DNA from: Discostella pseudostelligera
Lineage: Eukaryota > Bacillariophyta > Thalassiosirophyceae > Thalassiosirales > Thalassiosiraceae
DNA length: 64,000 nt
NCBI GenBank assembly: GCA_036940085.1
Contig: JALLBK010000037.1
Location: forward strand, 1-64,000
Direction of reading: 5' to 3'
The translations under genes were made by a program, and so were the position numbers. A model generated the notes under the pieces. It saw only the letters and a program-made list of their open reading frames with translations. It was not told the origin of the DNA and did not search any database. This document shows positions 22,377-31,104 of the stretch, in pieces; within the stretch, counting starts at the first letter, position 1, and each line of letters starts with the position of its first letter.

Positions 22377-23513
22377 CTAACATTCGAATACCTTCAAACG
22401 TTCCAACTCACTACTACCCATACCGCTAACACTTTTGTCATAAAGCACCTCCTCACTCTCCTGGGCCAATTCATCATTTTCTGCGTTCCCTTCCGACCTC
22501 TCTCGACGACGTCGGGCAGCAGGAACAGTTGAACTTGCACTACTCCTCGCTGTTGCATCATCTCGACCTCGGCTTTTAGGACTATTGACCCTCAACTCTC
22601 GATCTGACGAGTGACTTGTAATCCTACTACCCCTGCGCCTACTACGTCTATCCCGCTCGGAGTCCTCGTCCTCATCCTCATCATCCTGCGATCTAGCACC
22701 AGCCCCACCACACCTACTCTTTGCCAATATCCCATTAAGAACCTTTTGTTTCATAAACGACTGTGCATCCTTCAATGTATCCTTCACGGCATCTCTCTCA
22801 TCTGGACCGAACTTGCGTACCGTTAGTATTTGACGAACTGTATCACTGACATCTTGGAACGAACCCTTAATTTCGGTAGTAACATCGACGGCACCACACA
22901 TGAACAGTCGCCTACTAGTATTACTCGTCGACTCTGGCGATTCATCCCGACTACTAGACGATTTAGGTGTAGTTCGTGGCGTAACCCGCCTTGAGAAGGG
23001 AGTATTATTGAAAGCGCTCATATTTCCCGTCACCGCCGTCTCACCTCCCATGGAAATATTCGCATCGCTGCTGCGGCTTGCCACTGTATTCAATGCAATA
23101 TCCAACTCTTTCATGGATGCCAAGCTTCCAATCTGTTGTTGTGGCGTTACCGACTTGTAAGAATTGCCATCATACAAGGTGCTGTTCGAATTATCATTCG
23201 GTGCGTCGTCACCCCATTGACTTAAGGAATCACTTCCATGTCGTTGATGCTGTTGTTGTTGCTGCTGCTGCAATGAAACAATTGGCGTCGTGGAGATCAT
23301 GTCTCCATCCACTTCGGAGGTGTCAGCGGTACTCGTTGGTGAAATTGGATTGTGCGCCATGGCATTATTGTTATTGATAGATGCGACGGAGGACTTGCTG
23401 TTGTTCCTGTTCTTCGTCGTCTGTTGGAGCTGTTGAAACGACGGGAGATGATCATGTTTGTTGGCTTTGGAGCGCGGAATACCCGCATTGCGTGTGGGGG
23501 ATATCATCGACAT
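22377..23513 (-). CDS. Low-complexity protein with conserved helical domain (cluster member C)
   Basis: 378 residues, single exon. Residues 1-200 are Asn/Ser/Gln/Thr-rich with a poly-Gln run at 82-88. Residues about 203-257 look folded: LFMCGAVDVTTEIKGSFQDV, then SDTVRQIL, then KFGPDERDAVKDTLKDAQSF. This aligns nearly position for position with residues 685-725 of the next gene (25,050). The rest is Arg/Ser/Asp-rich and nuclear in style (SERDRRSRRRG), with an acidic tail. No named domain is recognised. Tandem, same strand, with the J-like gene 1.5 kb upstream of it. Confidence 0.6.
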   Translation of the reverse strand: MSMISPTRNAGIPRSKANKHDHLPSFQQLQQTTKNRNNSKSSVASINNNNAMAHNPISPTSTADTSEVDGDMISTTPIVSLQQQQQQQHQRHGSDSLSQWGDDAPNDNSNSTLYDGNSYKSVTPQQQIGSLASMKELDIALNTVASRSSDANISMGGETAVTGNMSAFNNTPFSRRVTPRTTPKSSSSRDESPESTSNTSRRLFMCGAVDVTTEIKGSFQDVSDTVRQILTVRKFGPDERDAVKDTLKDAQSFMKQKVLNGILAKSRCGGAGARSQDDEDEDEDSERDRRSRRRGSRITSHSSDRELRVNSPKSRGRDDATARSSASSTVPAARRRRERSEGNAENDELAQESEEVLYDKSVSGMGSSELERLKVFEC

Positions 23514-25049
23514 GGCGCTGAATCGAAAGGGTATTGGAATGGAACGAGATTTTCACCGATGATAGCACAGATAGGGCGGAGAATGAGGAGGTTAGAGATA
23601 GAGTGGTATCATCTACCAATTGCTGACGAGATGATTGGTGGATGATTTGATGAATTGATGTAGATTAATAGTATCGTCTATGTCTATGGTACCGATGATT
23701 GCACTAGATTGCACTTCGACTTCGACTCCGTGACCGTGACGGTGAAAATATGATATTGGTCGAAGAAAAAGTGAGGGAGAAAGCATCTCGTCCAATGGAT
23801 CTTTTGGCTCAACAAAGCAAGATCGTATTGATTCCTACATTCGCAAATTTCTTTATGTCTCGGTTGAAAAGATACTACTTATTCCATTATGTAAGATCTC
23901 GTAAGATCTTCTTGGATCGGATATCTTCAGGAAAATTTTACGACAAGATGCATGCCTAGATGCCTATGCATGCGATGCTTGTATGCTTTATATTTAGCTG
24001 GATGACGATGATGTGAAGGTGAAGGTGAAGATTGATCCGACGGATCGGCAGTGATGATGAATGCGAACGAATGATGAATGCCCATAGAAGATAGATAGAT
24101 GCAGATAGCTCGTGATAGATGCCCATCGCCTGGTAGGTGCCGGTAGTGGTCTCAAAATCCAAGGAGTGTACGCTCTTTACGCCTCGGCGCCCGAGGCTCA
24201 TCATAGCTGATGATAGTGATGGGTGATGATCGGCTGGCTCAAAATGAAGCCGAGGAGGATTGCGCCTAATGATAGGGTCTATTCTGGTCTATTCACCACT
24301 CATGCTAGAGGGTGCACTTATCGTACGCATAAACAACGCTTGAGCCGGGCAGTACCGCGTCGGCCTTATGATTGTTGAAATGACTTGGAAGTACTAGGTC
24401 AAGGTTGAGACGCCGGCCATGGCAACAAAACTGCGTTAACATCAACTGGTGACGGGGGACAATACAATAGTAGATATCGTCGGAGGAACGTGAACGTGGT
24501 CAACAGAGGACAACGCTAGTGAGGGAACACTGGTCAAGCATTACACCATGCTGTCGACGGCTGTTGAGAACACAGTTATTCTATGCCTCCGATGGGATTT
24601 TGTGTCAAGGCTTTCCTGGAAGATTTACCCTGCAGCTACTTTGCAATATCGCCGGGGCATACGTCTCCGATCAGTTCATATAATTCGACAAGATAGTGTA
24701 TTAATTGGTTGGAAACGCCAGCTGCACAGTTGGGTTCAGAGGTGGTAGCGGCGTTAATTGTAGTTGAAAATAACGTACTAACCAGGAACGACGATGTGGA
24801 AATAGGGACATGGTGAAGTAGAATTACTCCATTACACATCTTCATTTATTAAGTTCAGTAATTGTAGACAACACTATTCTGTATTGTTTGTTACTATCAT
24901 TGACGAACTGATATGAGGTTCGATAATGCACCTAAGCTTCACTTTTGTAGCGAAGGTTGAGTTGTCATCAAACGAGCAGCAATTCTTCCCCACCATTAAC
25001 ATTCACATGAAACTATTGGCCAAGTCATCATAACCAACAAAAAACAGCT
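23514..25049. other. 1.5-kb intergenic region between cluster members C and D
   Basis: Promoter side of the 22,377 gene and 3' side of the 25,050 gene. It has a small hairpin GCCTCGGCGCCCGAGGC at about 24181-24197. No convincing gene; a 66-codon frame at 24548 is not supported. Confidence 0.45.
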
Positions 25050-27383
25050 TCAAAATTCAGCAGTCATCGATTTTGTAGATGCCTTCTTCGCCGACTTTTT
25101 CTTGCCAGTAGTTCCTCCTCCACCTCCTCCCGCCCGTGCCACCTCCTTCCCCGACGACCCCGAACTACCAATCCTTCTCTCATTTACCTGCCGTGCATAA
25201 TTCTCACCCAATTCAATCTTAGCATCGCGAATCTTATCCGCAAGTCGATCGATATCATCAGGATTGATAACGAAGGCATTCGTCACTTGATGCAACGCCT
25301 GTGTGAAATCGTTATATGTACCATTGACCTCCTCTCTTATTGCACCCAACGAAAGCAGGTTGGGACACATGGCACCATCAAAGAGTGAGAAATCCTCTTC
25401 ATCCTCTCCTCGTCCACGATGACTATGGATGGTCACCCTCCGCTTTTCCGACTCTTGACCACGCTTCTCACCTCGATTGAAGCCTGACTTGAGAATCGGC
25501 TCAGGCATGTTCCCCTTCTTATGACCAGGACTGTGACGAGGTGGGTCCGGCTGAATGTACGAGGTGTCGGCACTTGCCCAAGTTGATCCGCCAATGGTAG
25601 TGTCATCGTAGGTCTGTGTGTCATCATCATAGGTCTGTGTATCGTCATCGTACGTTCGTGTATCCTCGTCATACGAGGAGGCGAATGTGCTCTCCTCACC
25701 TTCGTCATCATCGTAGTTGTTGCTGTCGTTATTACGATCATTGTGGATATTTTCGTTCCTGTTCATGATGTTCGTGGTGGCAGTTCTTGGCGACGTGGCT
25801 TGGTAATCATCATCGTTGGTTGAGTCAGTTCCAGTCCTTCCCGAGTCCGCGCCACGCCGTCCTCCGAACTTCCTTGACCAAAACTCATTGGAGTCGCGAT
25901 CAAGGTCAGCCTCCACTCCTGTGGGCGATGCTAGCTGTGATGGTTTCTGTACTAGGCCAGCAGCTCCAGCACTGCTCTTTTTTGTCTGCACTTCCAGATT
26001 GTCGGCATACCTATCTCCCCGATCATTATTGTATCGATTGGCAAGTCGGCTCGAAAATGAGGATGACGATGCAGTAGTAGTGGATCCGGTCGCCGTGCGA
26101 AATTGTTGACGCTGCTGGCTATACTTCATTTGACTCTTTTGCAGAAGCTGCTCCCGTGCATTTAGATTGTTCCCACCACCCATGATGGGTACCTCGTTGT
26201 CGTCTTCTGTATCCTCGTTGTTGACATTCTCCTCCTCCTCCTCCTCCTCCTCCTCCTCCTCTTCTGGCGAAGAACGGGGAGTGGCATCAGGATTCGTCAT
26301 CATCATCATCTCAGGAGTACAATCAAATTCAGCCCATTGTGGGCTTTCCCTACCTTTCATTTTTTCCCCTCCACCAATTCCATCCTCGGCCTTTACCGTA
26401 TTACTCGCCGCCGGACTAGGACGTGCATTCAACCCCCCGGTTACTGGACGGGCTACGACACGTCGTGATTCATTCATACCCGAGGAGGTGGCGGCTGCTC
26501 GCTCACGATGGTGATTGATGGTGCGTCGTTGTCGTGGTGACAATTGCCGAGTAGGAGGTAGCTTCTGCGGAGTCAAATTTCGAGTAGTAGAGGAGACATC
26601 GGGAGAAGCCGATGATCCTCGATTTGGTGTGATGGGAAAACCCATTTCATCAGTGACTTCGCTCTTTCGTGCTCCACTTTCGAATCCAGCAGCATCCGCA
26701 GGAAGAAGCGAGGCATCATACGCCCTCCTTCGATTCACATCTCCCAAGATATGGAATGCTCCGGCAATCGCATCCATCTTTTGTTCCACCGCCCTTCGTT
26801 CGTCATTCGTCAAACCCGCACCACCACCCTGATCATCATGCTTCTGATACAAATCATATCGTAAACAAAAGAATGCCTCACGAATTTCTGCCGGTGATGC
26901 AGTGGGTGATACCTTGAGTACATCCCGGTAGATGTTGGTGTTGGGACCGTAAACTTTTTTGATTGCCTGGAGTTTGGACTCGGTGGTGTTGGTATTGGTA
27001 CTGTTATTTGTACTGCTGCTGGAGAAGGAAGTGCCAACAGCCGACGACGACGGTGGATCGCCGCCACGCTGTTGCTGTCTACTTCCACTCACGACATCCC
27101 GCGACGACGACGGCAGCGGCGGCATTGCCTGTGGCAGTTGTTGATCGCCCTTCTCTTCGTCAATGTTGGGAAAAACGTCGTCGTCGTCGTCGAATTCTGG
27201 ATTTTGAGTATATCCCGTCGTGACCGGTGCAGGTGGTTGCTGCTGAAGCTGTTGCTGTTGTTGTTCGTCGTCGACGACCGCCTTTTTGGTTTTCGATTTG
27301 CTCCGTTGACGACCCGGACTGCGCGGAGCGGTGAGGCGCGAGAAGGAGCTTTTGATGGCGTCGCGATTCAATGACACTGGCAT
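25050..27383 (-). CDS. J-domain-like, low-complexity protein with conserved C-terminal domain (cluster member D)
   Basis: 777 residues from the first true ATG (27383). A DnaJ-like segment lies at about 150-225: NIYRDVLKVSPTASPAEIRE, then the helix II end LYQKHDDQ, then FHILGDVNRRRAYDA. The fold pattern is right, but the HPD that stimulates Hsp70 ATPase reads HDD here, so canonical co-chaperone activity is doubtful. Long acidic/Ser/Asn/Gln tracts follow, including an 11-Glu run and a repeated TYDDDTQ motif near 575-595. A C-terminal domain at about 666-733 (EEVNGTYNDFTQALHQV, NPDDIDRLADKIRDAK) aligns with the neighbour at 22,377. The tail is Gly then Lys-rich. Single exon. Cytosolic or nuclear, function unknown. 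Confidence 0.65.
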   Translation of the reverse strand: MPVSLNRDAIKSSFSRLTAPRSPGRQRSKSKTKKAVVDDEQQQQQLQQQPPAPVTTGYTQNPEFDDDDDVFPNIDEEKGDQQLPQAMPPLPSSSRDVVSGSRQQQRGGDPPSSSAVGTSFSSSSTNNSTNTNTTESKLQAIKKVYGPNTNIYRDVLKVSPTASPAEIREAFFCLRYDLYQKHDDQGGGAGLTNDERRAVEQKMDAIAGAFHILGDVNRRRAYDASLLPADAAGFESGARKSEVTDEMGFPITPNRGSSASPDVSSTTRNLTPQKLPPTRQLSPRQRRTINHHRERAAATSSGMNESRRVVARPVTGGLNARPSPAASNTVKAEDGIGGGEKMKGRESPQWAEFDCTPEMMMMTNPDATPRSSPEEEEEEEEEEEENVNNEDTEDDNEVPIMGGGNNLNAREQLLQKSQMKYSQQRQQFRTATGSTTTASSSSFSSRLANRYNNDRGDRYADNLEVQTKKSSAGAAGLVQKPSQLASPTGVEADLDRDSNEFWSRKFGGRRGADSGRTGTDSTNDDDYQATSPRTATTNIMNRNENIHNDRNNDSNNYDDDEGEESTFASSYDEDTRTYDDDTQTYDDDTQTYDDTTIGGSTWASADTSYIQPDPPRHSPGHKKGNMPEPILKSGFNRGEKRGQESEKRRVTIHSHRGRGEDEEDFSLFDGAMCPNLLSLGAIREEVNGTYNDFTQALHQVTNAFVINPDDIDRLADKIRDAKIELGENYARQVNERRIGSSGSSGKEVARAGGGGGGTTGKKKSAKKASTKSMTAEF

Positions 27384-28607
27384 TATGTTCGTGATTTGTT
27401 CAGAATTCGTTCTGGCAGTATCCAAGAGATAGAATTGGAGGGCTGAAATGAAGTCGAGAGAATGATACCAGATGTGGGAGATTCAGACGAGTAATGCAGA
27501 GGGCAAGAGGAGAGAGGGGCGCAGAGTCATTTCTTGTTCATGCTGTGCCATGGTTTGCATCGACGACAATAAATGAAAGAGTTGGGCAGCATTGATAGCG
27601 GCGAGCCAGAGAGCTATCGGTGGGGGCTCTATCCTTCATTTTCTCGGAGGAATTGTATGATCGTCGTCATGATTGTTGAGAGTTTGGTGGGAGGGCCGGA
27701 TCTTGTTGGAGCGCAGTGGCGGCAGCTCTGCCGATGAGAAAGCACCCGCCAAAAATTTGGGTTCACCAACGAGGTTCATCAGAGACATAAAGAGAAATTC
27801 CCCTGCAAAGGAACAGGTACATCTACATGCGCGAAAATGTGTATTTAGGAATTGAACCATCATCGGATATGTCTCTTATTTGAGTTTCTCAAATCAGTAA
27901 CGGCTCCTACGTAGAGATAGGAGATGAGTGATGCTCCCGCCATTTTATGTCCTTGAACAGCCTTGAACCGACGACAGACCGCCGACCGAGCGACGACTAT
28001 CGACTTCGTTATCGAGAGTTGTAGGAGTAGGCGGTATGATGATATCATTGTAGCCGTATCATCATGACGGAATGAACGGAACGAGTGAGCAGAGTAGTTG
28101 TTAGGTGTAAGGGCCTAGCTATTGGCGGCAGCAGTCTGCTCTGATGCAAGGGCAGTAAGTATGCTAGCAGTTCTTTACGATGAAGAAGATCCACATTGCG
28201 TACGACCTACGACTTATGCAGTAGTTGTCTCGTGATGATGATGTGCGTGCAATGAAATGCATTTGGCACCACGATCAGCTGTGTTTCAGTTGATGAATCG
28301 CCATCATTATCGCATTATTGTATTTTCATCTTGTATACCTCCATCGGAAAGAACACCATCTCACCAAAAACCTGACAGCGTGTCTGCAGCATTATTTATA
28401 GATAATGTTCGTCGTCTCGATGATGCAATTTCAATATCCGAGCCTCTATATTCAACACGAGGAGAATTGCATGAGAACCGAGAGAGGAGTTGCAGAAAGG
28501 TTTAACTTTATGCAACACAATGAGTGAAAAAAACGAAAGAGACATGATTCTTCATCTCTCACTTCCATCCGTCATGTTTACAGCAAATCATATTTGCTTC
28601 ATATCAC
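27384..28607. other. 1.2-kb intergenic region
   Basis: 5' side of the 25,050 gene and 3' side of the FKBP gene. No gene recognised; short frames at 27,673 and 28,257 lack protein-like features. Confidence 0.45.
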
Positions 28608-29189
28608 TCACAAAATTGCCAACAATTCCACATCAAAATACAACGTGGCTCCACCGGGAATAATCCCACCGGCACCTCGATCACCATAGGCCAATCGACT
28701 AGGTAATATAATATTTCGGCGTTCTCCCACCTTCATTGAACTGAAGGCCTCATCCCATCCGCGTATAACCTGCCCAGCCCCCACCTTGAATTGGAATGGT
28801 CGGCCACGATCACGTGAACTATCAAACGTTTTGGGTGAGTCGAATCCATCGAGCCACCCAGTGTAGTGTGCTTTCACGAGCTGTCCGGCTGTGGGAATGG
28901 CGCCATCGCCTTCTTTGGTAATGAGGTACTTTAACCCAGATTCGGTGGTGGTGTAGTCAGCGTAGAGATCTCCATCGTCAGCATCAGCGGCGAGTACCGT
29001 CTTGGGAACGAGCAGGGATGCTGCTGCCGCTGAGGAGGAGGCCGAAAGAAAGTCGCGTCGAGTGGCGGCGGTGCTACTGGAGGCTGAGGCTGGCGCCGAA
29101 TTCATGGACAGGTTGAAGGCAAAAACGGTTCCACCGGCGACGAGGACGACGGCGGCGCCGAACAGGAGGCCGAGTGATGGGAGACGCAT
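28608..29189 (-). CDS. Thylakoid-lumen FKBP-type peptidyl-prolyl isomerase
   Basis: 193 residues, single exon. The leader is layered. Residues 1-24 are a hydrophobic signal peptide ending VFA|F, the A|F rule of diatom plastid import. A Ser/Thr/Ala transit part follows. TRRDFL at 43-48 plus a hydrophobic Ala-rich stretch ending VLA (64-67) is a twin-arginine thylakoid signal. The mature domain is a complete FKBP fold: SGLKYLITKEGDG, VKAHYTGWLDG, FDSSRDRGRPFQFKVGAGQV, IRGWDEAFSSMKVGERR, LAYGDRGAGGIIPGGATLYF. The isomerase pocket residues (Y, F, D, V-I, W, Y) are present. The role is proline isomerisation during folding in the lumen. Divergent from a small secreted or plastid-type gene at 29,723. 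Confidence 0.92.
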   Translation of the reverse strand: MRLPSLGLLFGAAVVLVAGGTVFAFNLSMNSAPASASSSTAATRRDFLSASSSAAAASLLVPKTVLAADADDGDLYADYTTTESGLKYLITKEGDGAIPTAGQLVKAHYTGWLDGFDSPKTFDSSRDRGRPFQFKVGAGQVIRGWDEAFSSMKVGERRNIILPSRLAYGDRGAGGIIPGGATLYFDVELLAIL

Positions 29190-29564
29190 TCTGATTTGGT
29201 TGTTGGTCAGGCTTATTTAGTTCTAGATCTCGAGTTGCGAGTTAATCGGATTTTGTAATTGTAAGGTTCGAGTTGATGATGAGGTTGAGATTAGAGAAGA
29301 TGCGGTGATGATCGATGAGTGTGATGTTGTGGGAGGAGGTGGGAGGACAGACAAGATCCTTTTGGTTGAAGGGGATCTGTGATGTTTCTCACAGAGCCCA
29401 TTCTCAAATTAATATTGATTCCTATGCAATTATTTGTGTCATTTCAAAATTTGAATTTAAACTATCCCCTATCCCAATACGGCGGGTTCTGTATGTGGAT
29501 AGATGTACTGTTCCTAATTGAGTCAGTGCATTGGCTGCATCCTGCTGCATCGAGCTGCAGAAAA

Positions 29565-29572
29565 TGACGTCA
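29565..29572. promoter_or_regulatory. TGACGTCA (CRE-like) site
   Basis: Perfect 8-bp palindrome about 150 bp upstream of the ATG at 29,723. bZIP factors bind this core, and in diatoms TGACGT elements are known in CO2/cAMP-responsive promoters. Its use here is inference. Confidence 0.5.
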
Positions 29573-29585
29573 CATGGTGTATCAT

Positions 29586-29603
29586 GGTGCACCCACGTGC
29601 ACC
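29586..29603. promoter_or_regulatory. Inverted repeat GGTGCAC-CCAC-GTGCACC with CACGTG
   Basis: Perfect 7-bp arms around a 4-base spacer, overlapping a CACGTG E/G-box. A likely dimer-binding site, 120 bp upstream of the ATG at 29,723. Confidence 0.45.
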
Positions 29604-29722
29604 TGACGATCATGATGTAGATAGAGATTTAGGTTACTCCTAGGTTCTACTTCATGAGTTTGTTGCATCGCCGAAGCCAAAACCATTGCTTAATCAACCC
29701 TTCACCTAACCATACCATCACT

Positions 29723-29950
29723 ATGGCTCGTTCCCTCTTTCCAATTCTTCTCCTCGCCATTGTCGGCGCCACCACCGGCTTCTTCGAGGCCGCTGTTCCC
29801 CACCAGCAGGAGGCTGCTGTTATCCCCAAGGCGGCCTTTGCCTTCGGCGGTGCCTCGAACTCTCTCGTCATCGATGAGGGCCTTGACAACCCCAATGTTG
29901 TCAGTGACATGAGCATCCACCCTGCTCGCAAGTGCGGCTTCTGTATGGGA
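29723..29950 (+). CDS. First exon of a small secreted or plastid-targeted protein, C-ending codon bias
   Basis: 76 codons from ATG to a clear donor ATGGGA|GTGAGT. The leader MARSLFPILLLAIVGATTGF is a signal peptide with an aromatic after the predicted cleavage. A second AFA|F follows near residue 38-40, so plastid or thylakoid import is possible. The rest (NSLVIDEGLDNPNVVSDMSI, HPARKCGFCMG) is unknown. Synonymous sites are strongly C-ending, unlike neighbouring genes, which usually marks high expression. The second exon is not certain: splicing to the AG near 30116 would add about eight residues and a stop (about 84 residues in total). Family not recognised. Confidence 0.6.
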
Positions 29951-31104
29951 GTGAGTGCCGATATGATATGATGTGTATAAATAATTCATCGATTTATTGT
30001 CGTCTTATTGACCACGCCCTCGTCTCACCCCCGCTCTATGTGCGCCACAACCACCAACTCTACCCCATCACCGCTCCGCCGCCGTGTTCGCCTCGACATC
30101 CTAGTGAGCCGGGCAGACGAATTGCCCCGTCTCTGGCCTTTAATGGCCCGAGACTTTGCAATTCGTCGCATATTCTTCGGATGGGCCTTTTCTTGTTCTC
30201 TAACTCTTGCCATTCCTGATACGGCGCCAACTCCCCCGCCGCGGATGATGGTTTGGCATTAGTCGATTAGGGTCTGCATCTGAATTATAGGTTGTGTTTC
30301 AACACACCCTGCGATATCGTTACCCCCTCTCTTTATCGGAAAATGAATTTTCAAGTAGGAGCTTGGTTTTGTAGTCTCTCGTCCTATGTAATGAGATCTA
30401 CCCATTCTTCGATTTGGAACTTGCTCGTTTTGCCCCGCCGGAATGACGCACTCATGTTTTCCCTCAAGGTTAGGGAATGGGTGCTGATACGAATAACCTC
30501 CCAAGGCTTGGAGGTTTAGGCGACAACTTAGTTGTGTGCTGATGAAGAAATCCATCAGCATGGGCCCATGCAGGTCTAGTCGGAGGAAGGGTGGATTCCC
30601 CATTTTGGCTTTTACACATCGCTGGATAGTATGGATTGGAAGTTTGTTTTTTCTTTCAGGATATACGTCTAGTAAATGGAACATTTATTTTTTACTGGTG
30701 TGTATTAATTAAAGGGTGTAGAGCTTGTTTTTGGTATGGTAGCCTGATTGGAGTAGATGTTACAGGGGCGCATAATCCTGTGATAGATCTCATCTGATCT
30801 GTCGCAGCTAATCCTGGAAATACCAGAATCTCGGATTTAGATGGATAAAGCTGGGAAAAAGTCCATGTAATGCCGGAAATACATGCAAAAATTGCATGTA
30901 ATCCTGGAAATACATGGTCAGTTCCAGGATTCTGGTATTTCCAGGATTAGCTGTGACAGATCTCATGTATCGGGGAGATGCCCAACATCTCATACCGTCA
31001 CGATGGCTGTTCTACTGGTCGGTGTCGACAACACTTGATGGACAAGCACAACATGATGGACGTGAGACTGCCTCAGATACAGATCAATTGAAGCGATTAG
31101 TAAT
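29951..31104. other. Intron/3' region of the small leader gene and spacer with MITE
   Basis: Holds the possible second exon of the preceding gene, then gene-free DNA and the hairpin element at 30791-30967. A 141-codon minus-strand frame at 30259-30684 is not supported. Confidence 0.45.
30791..30967. mobile_element. MITE-like hairpin element (about 177 bp)
   Basis: Forty-base terminal inverted repeats, 30791-30830 and 30928-30967, differ at only a few positions; both contain CAGCTAATCCTGGAAATACC. The interior repeats the theme (CCTGGAAATACATG, ACATGCAAAAATTGCATGT), so nearly the whole element can fold back. No coding capacity. The exact target duplication is unclear. Confidence 0.75.

Larger units (their letters stand above)
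29190..29722. promoter_or_regulatory. Divergent promoter, FKBP / small leader-bearing protein
   Basis: 533 bp between two genes that both have organelle or secretory leaders. It contains a full CRE palindrome (29565-29572), a 7-bp inverted repeat with a CACGTG core (29586-29603) and a further TGACG right after it. Confidence 0.5.

Noticed and set aside
30259..30684. 141-codon minus-strand ORF
   Set aside because: Starts and ends without family resemblance, lies in the 3' region of the small leader gene and has no supporting context.
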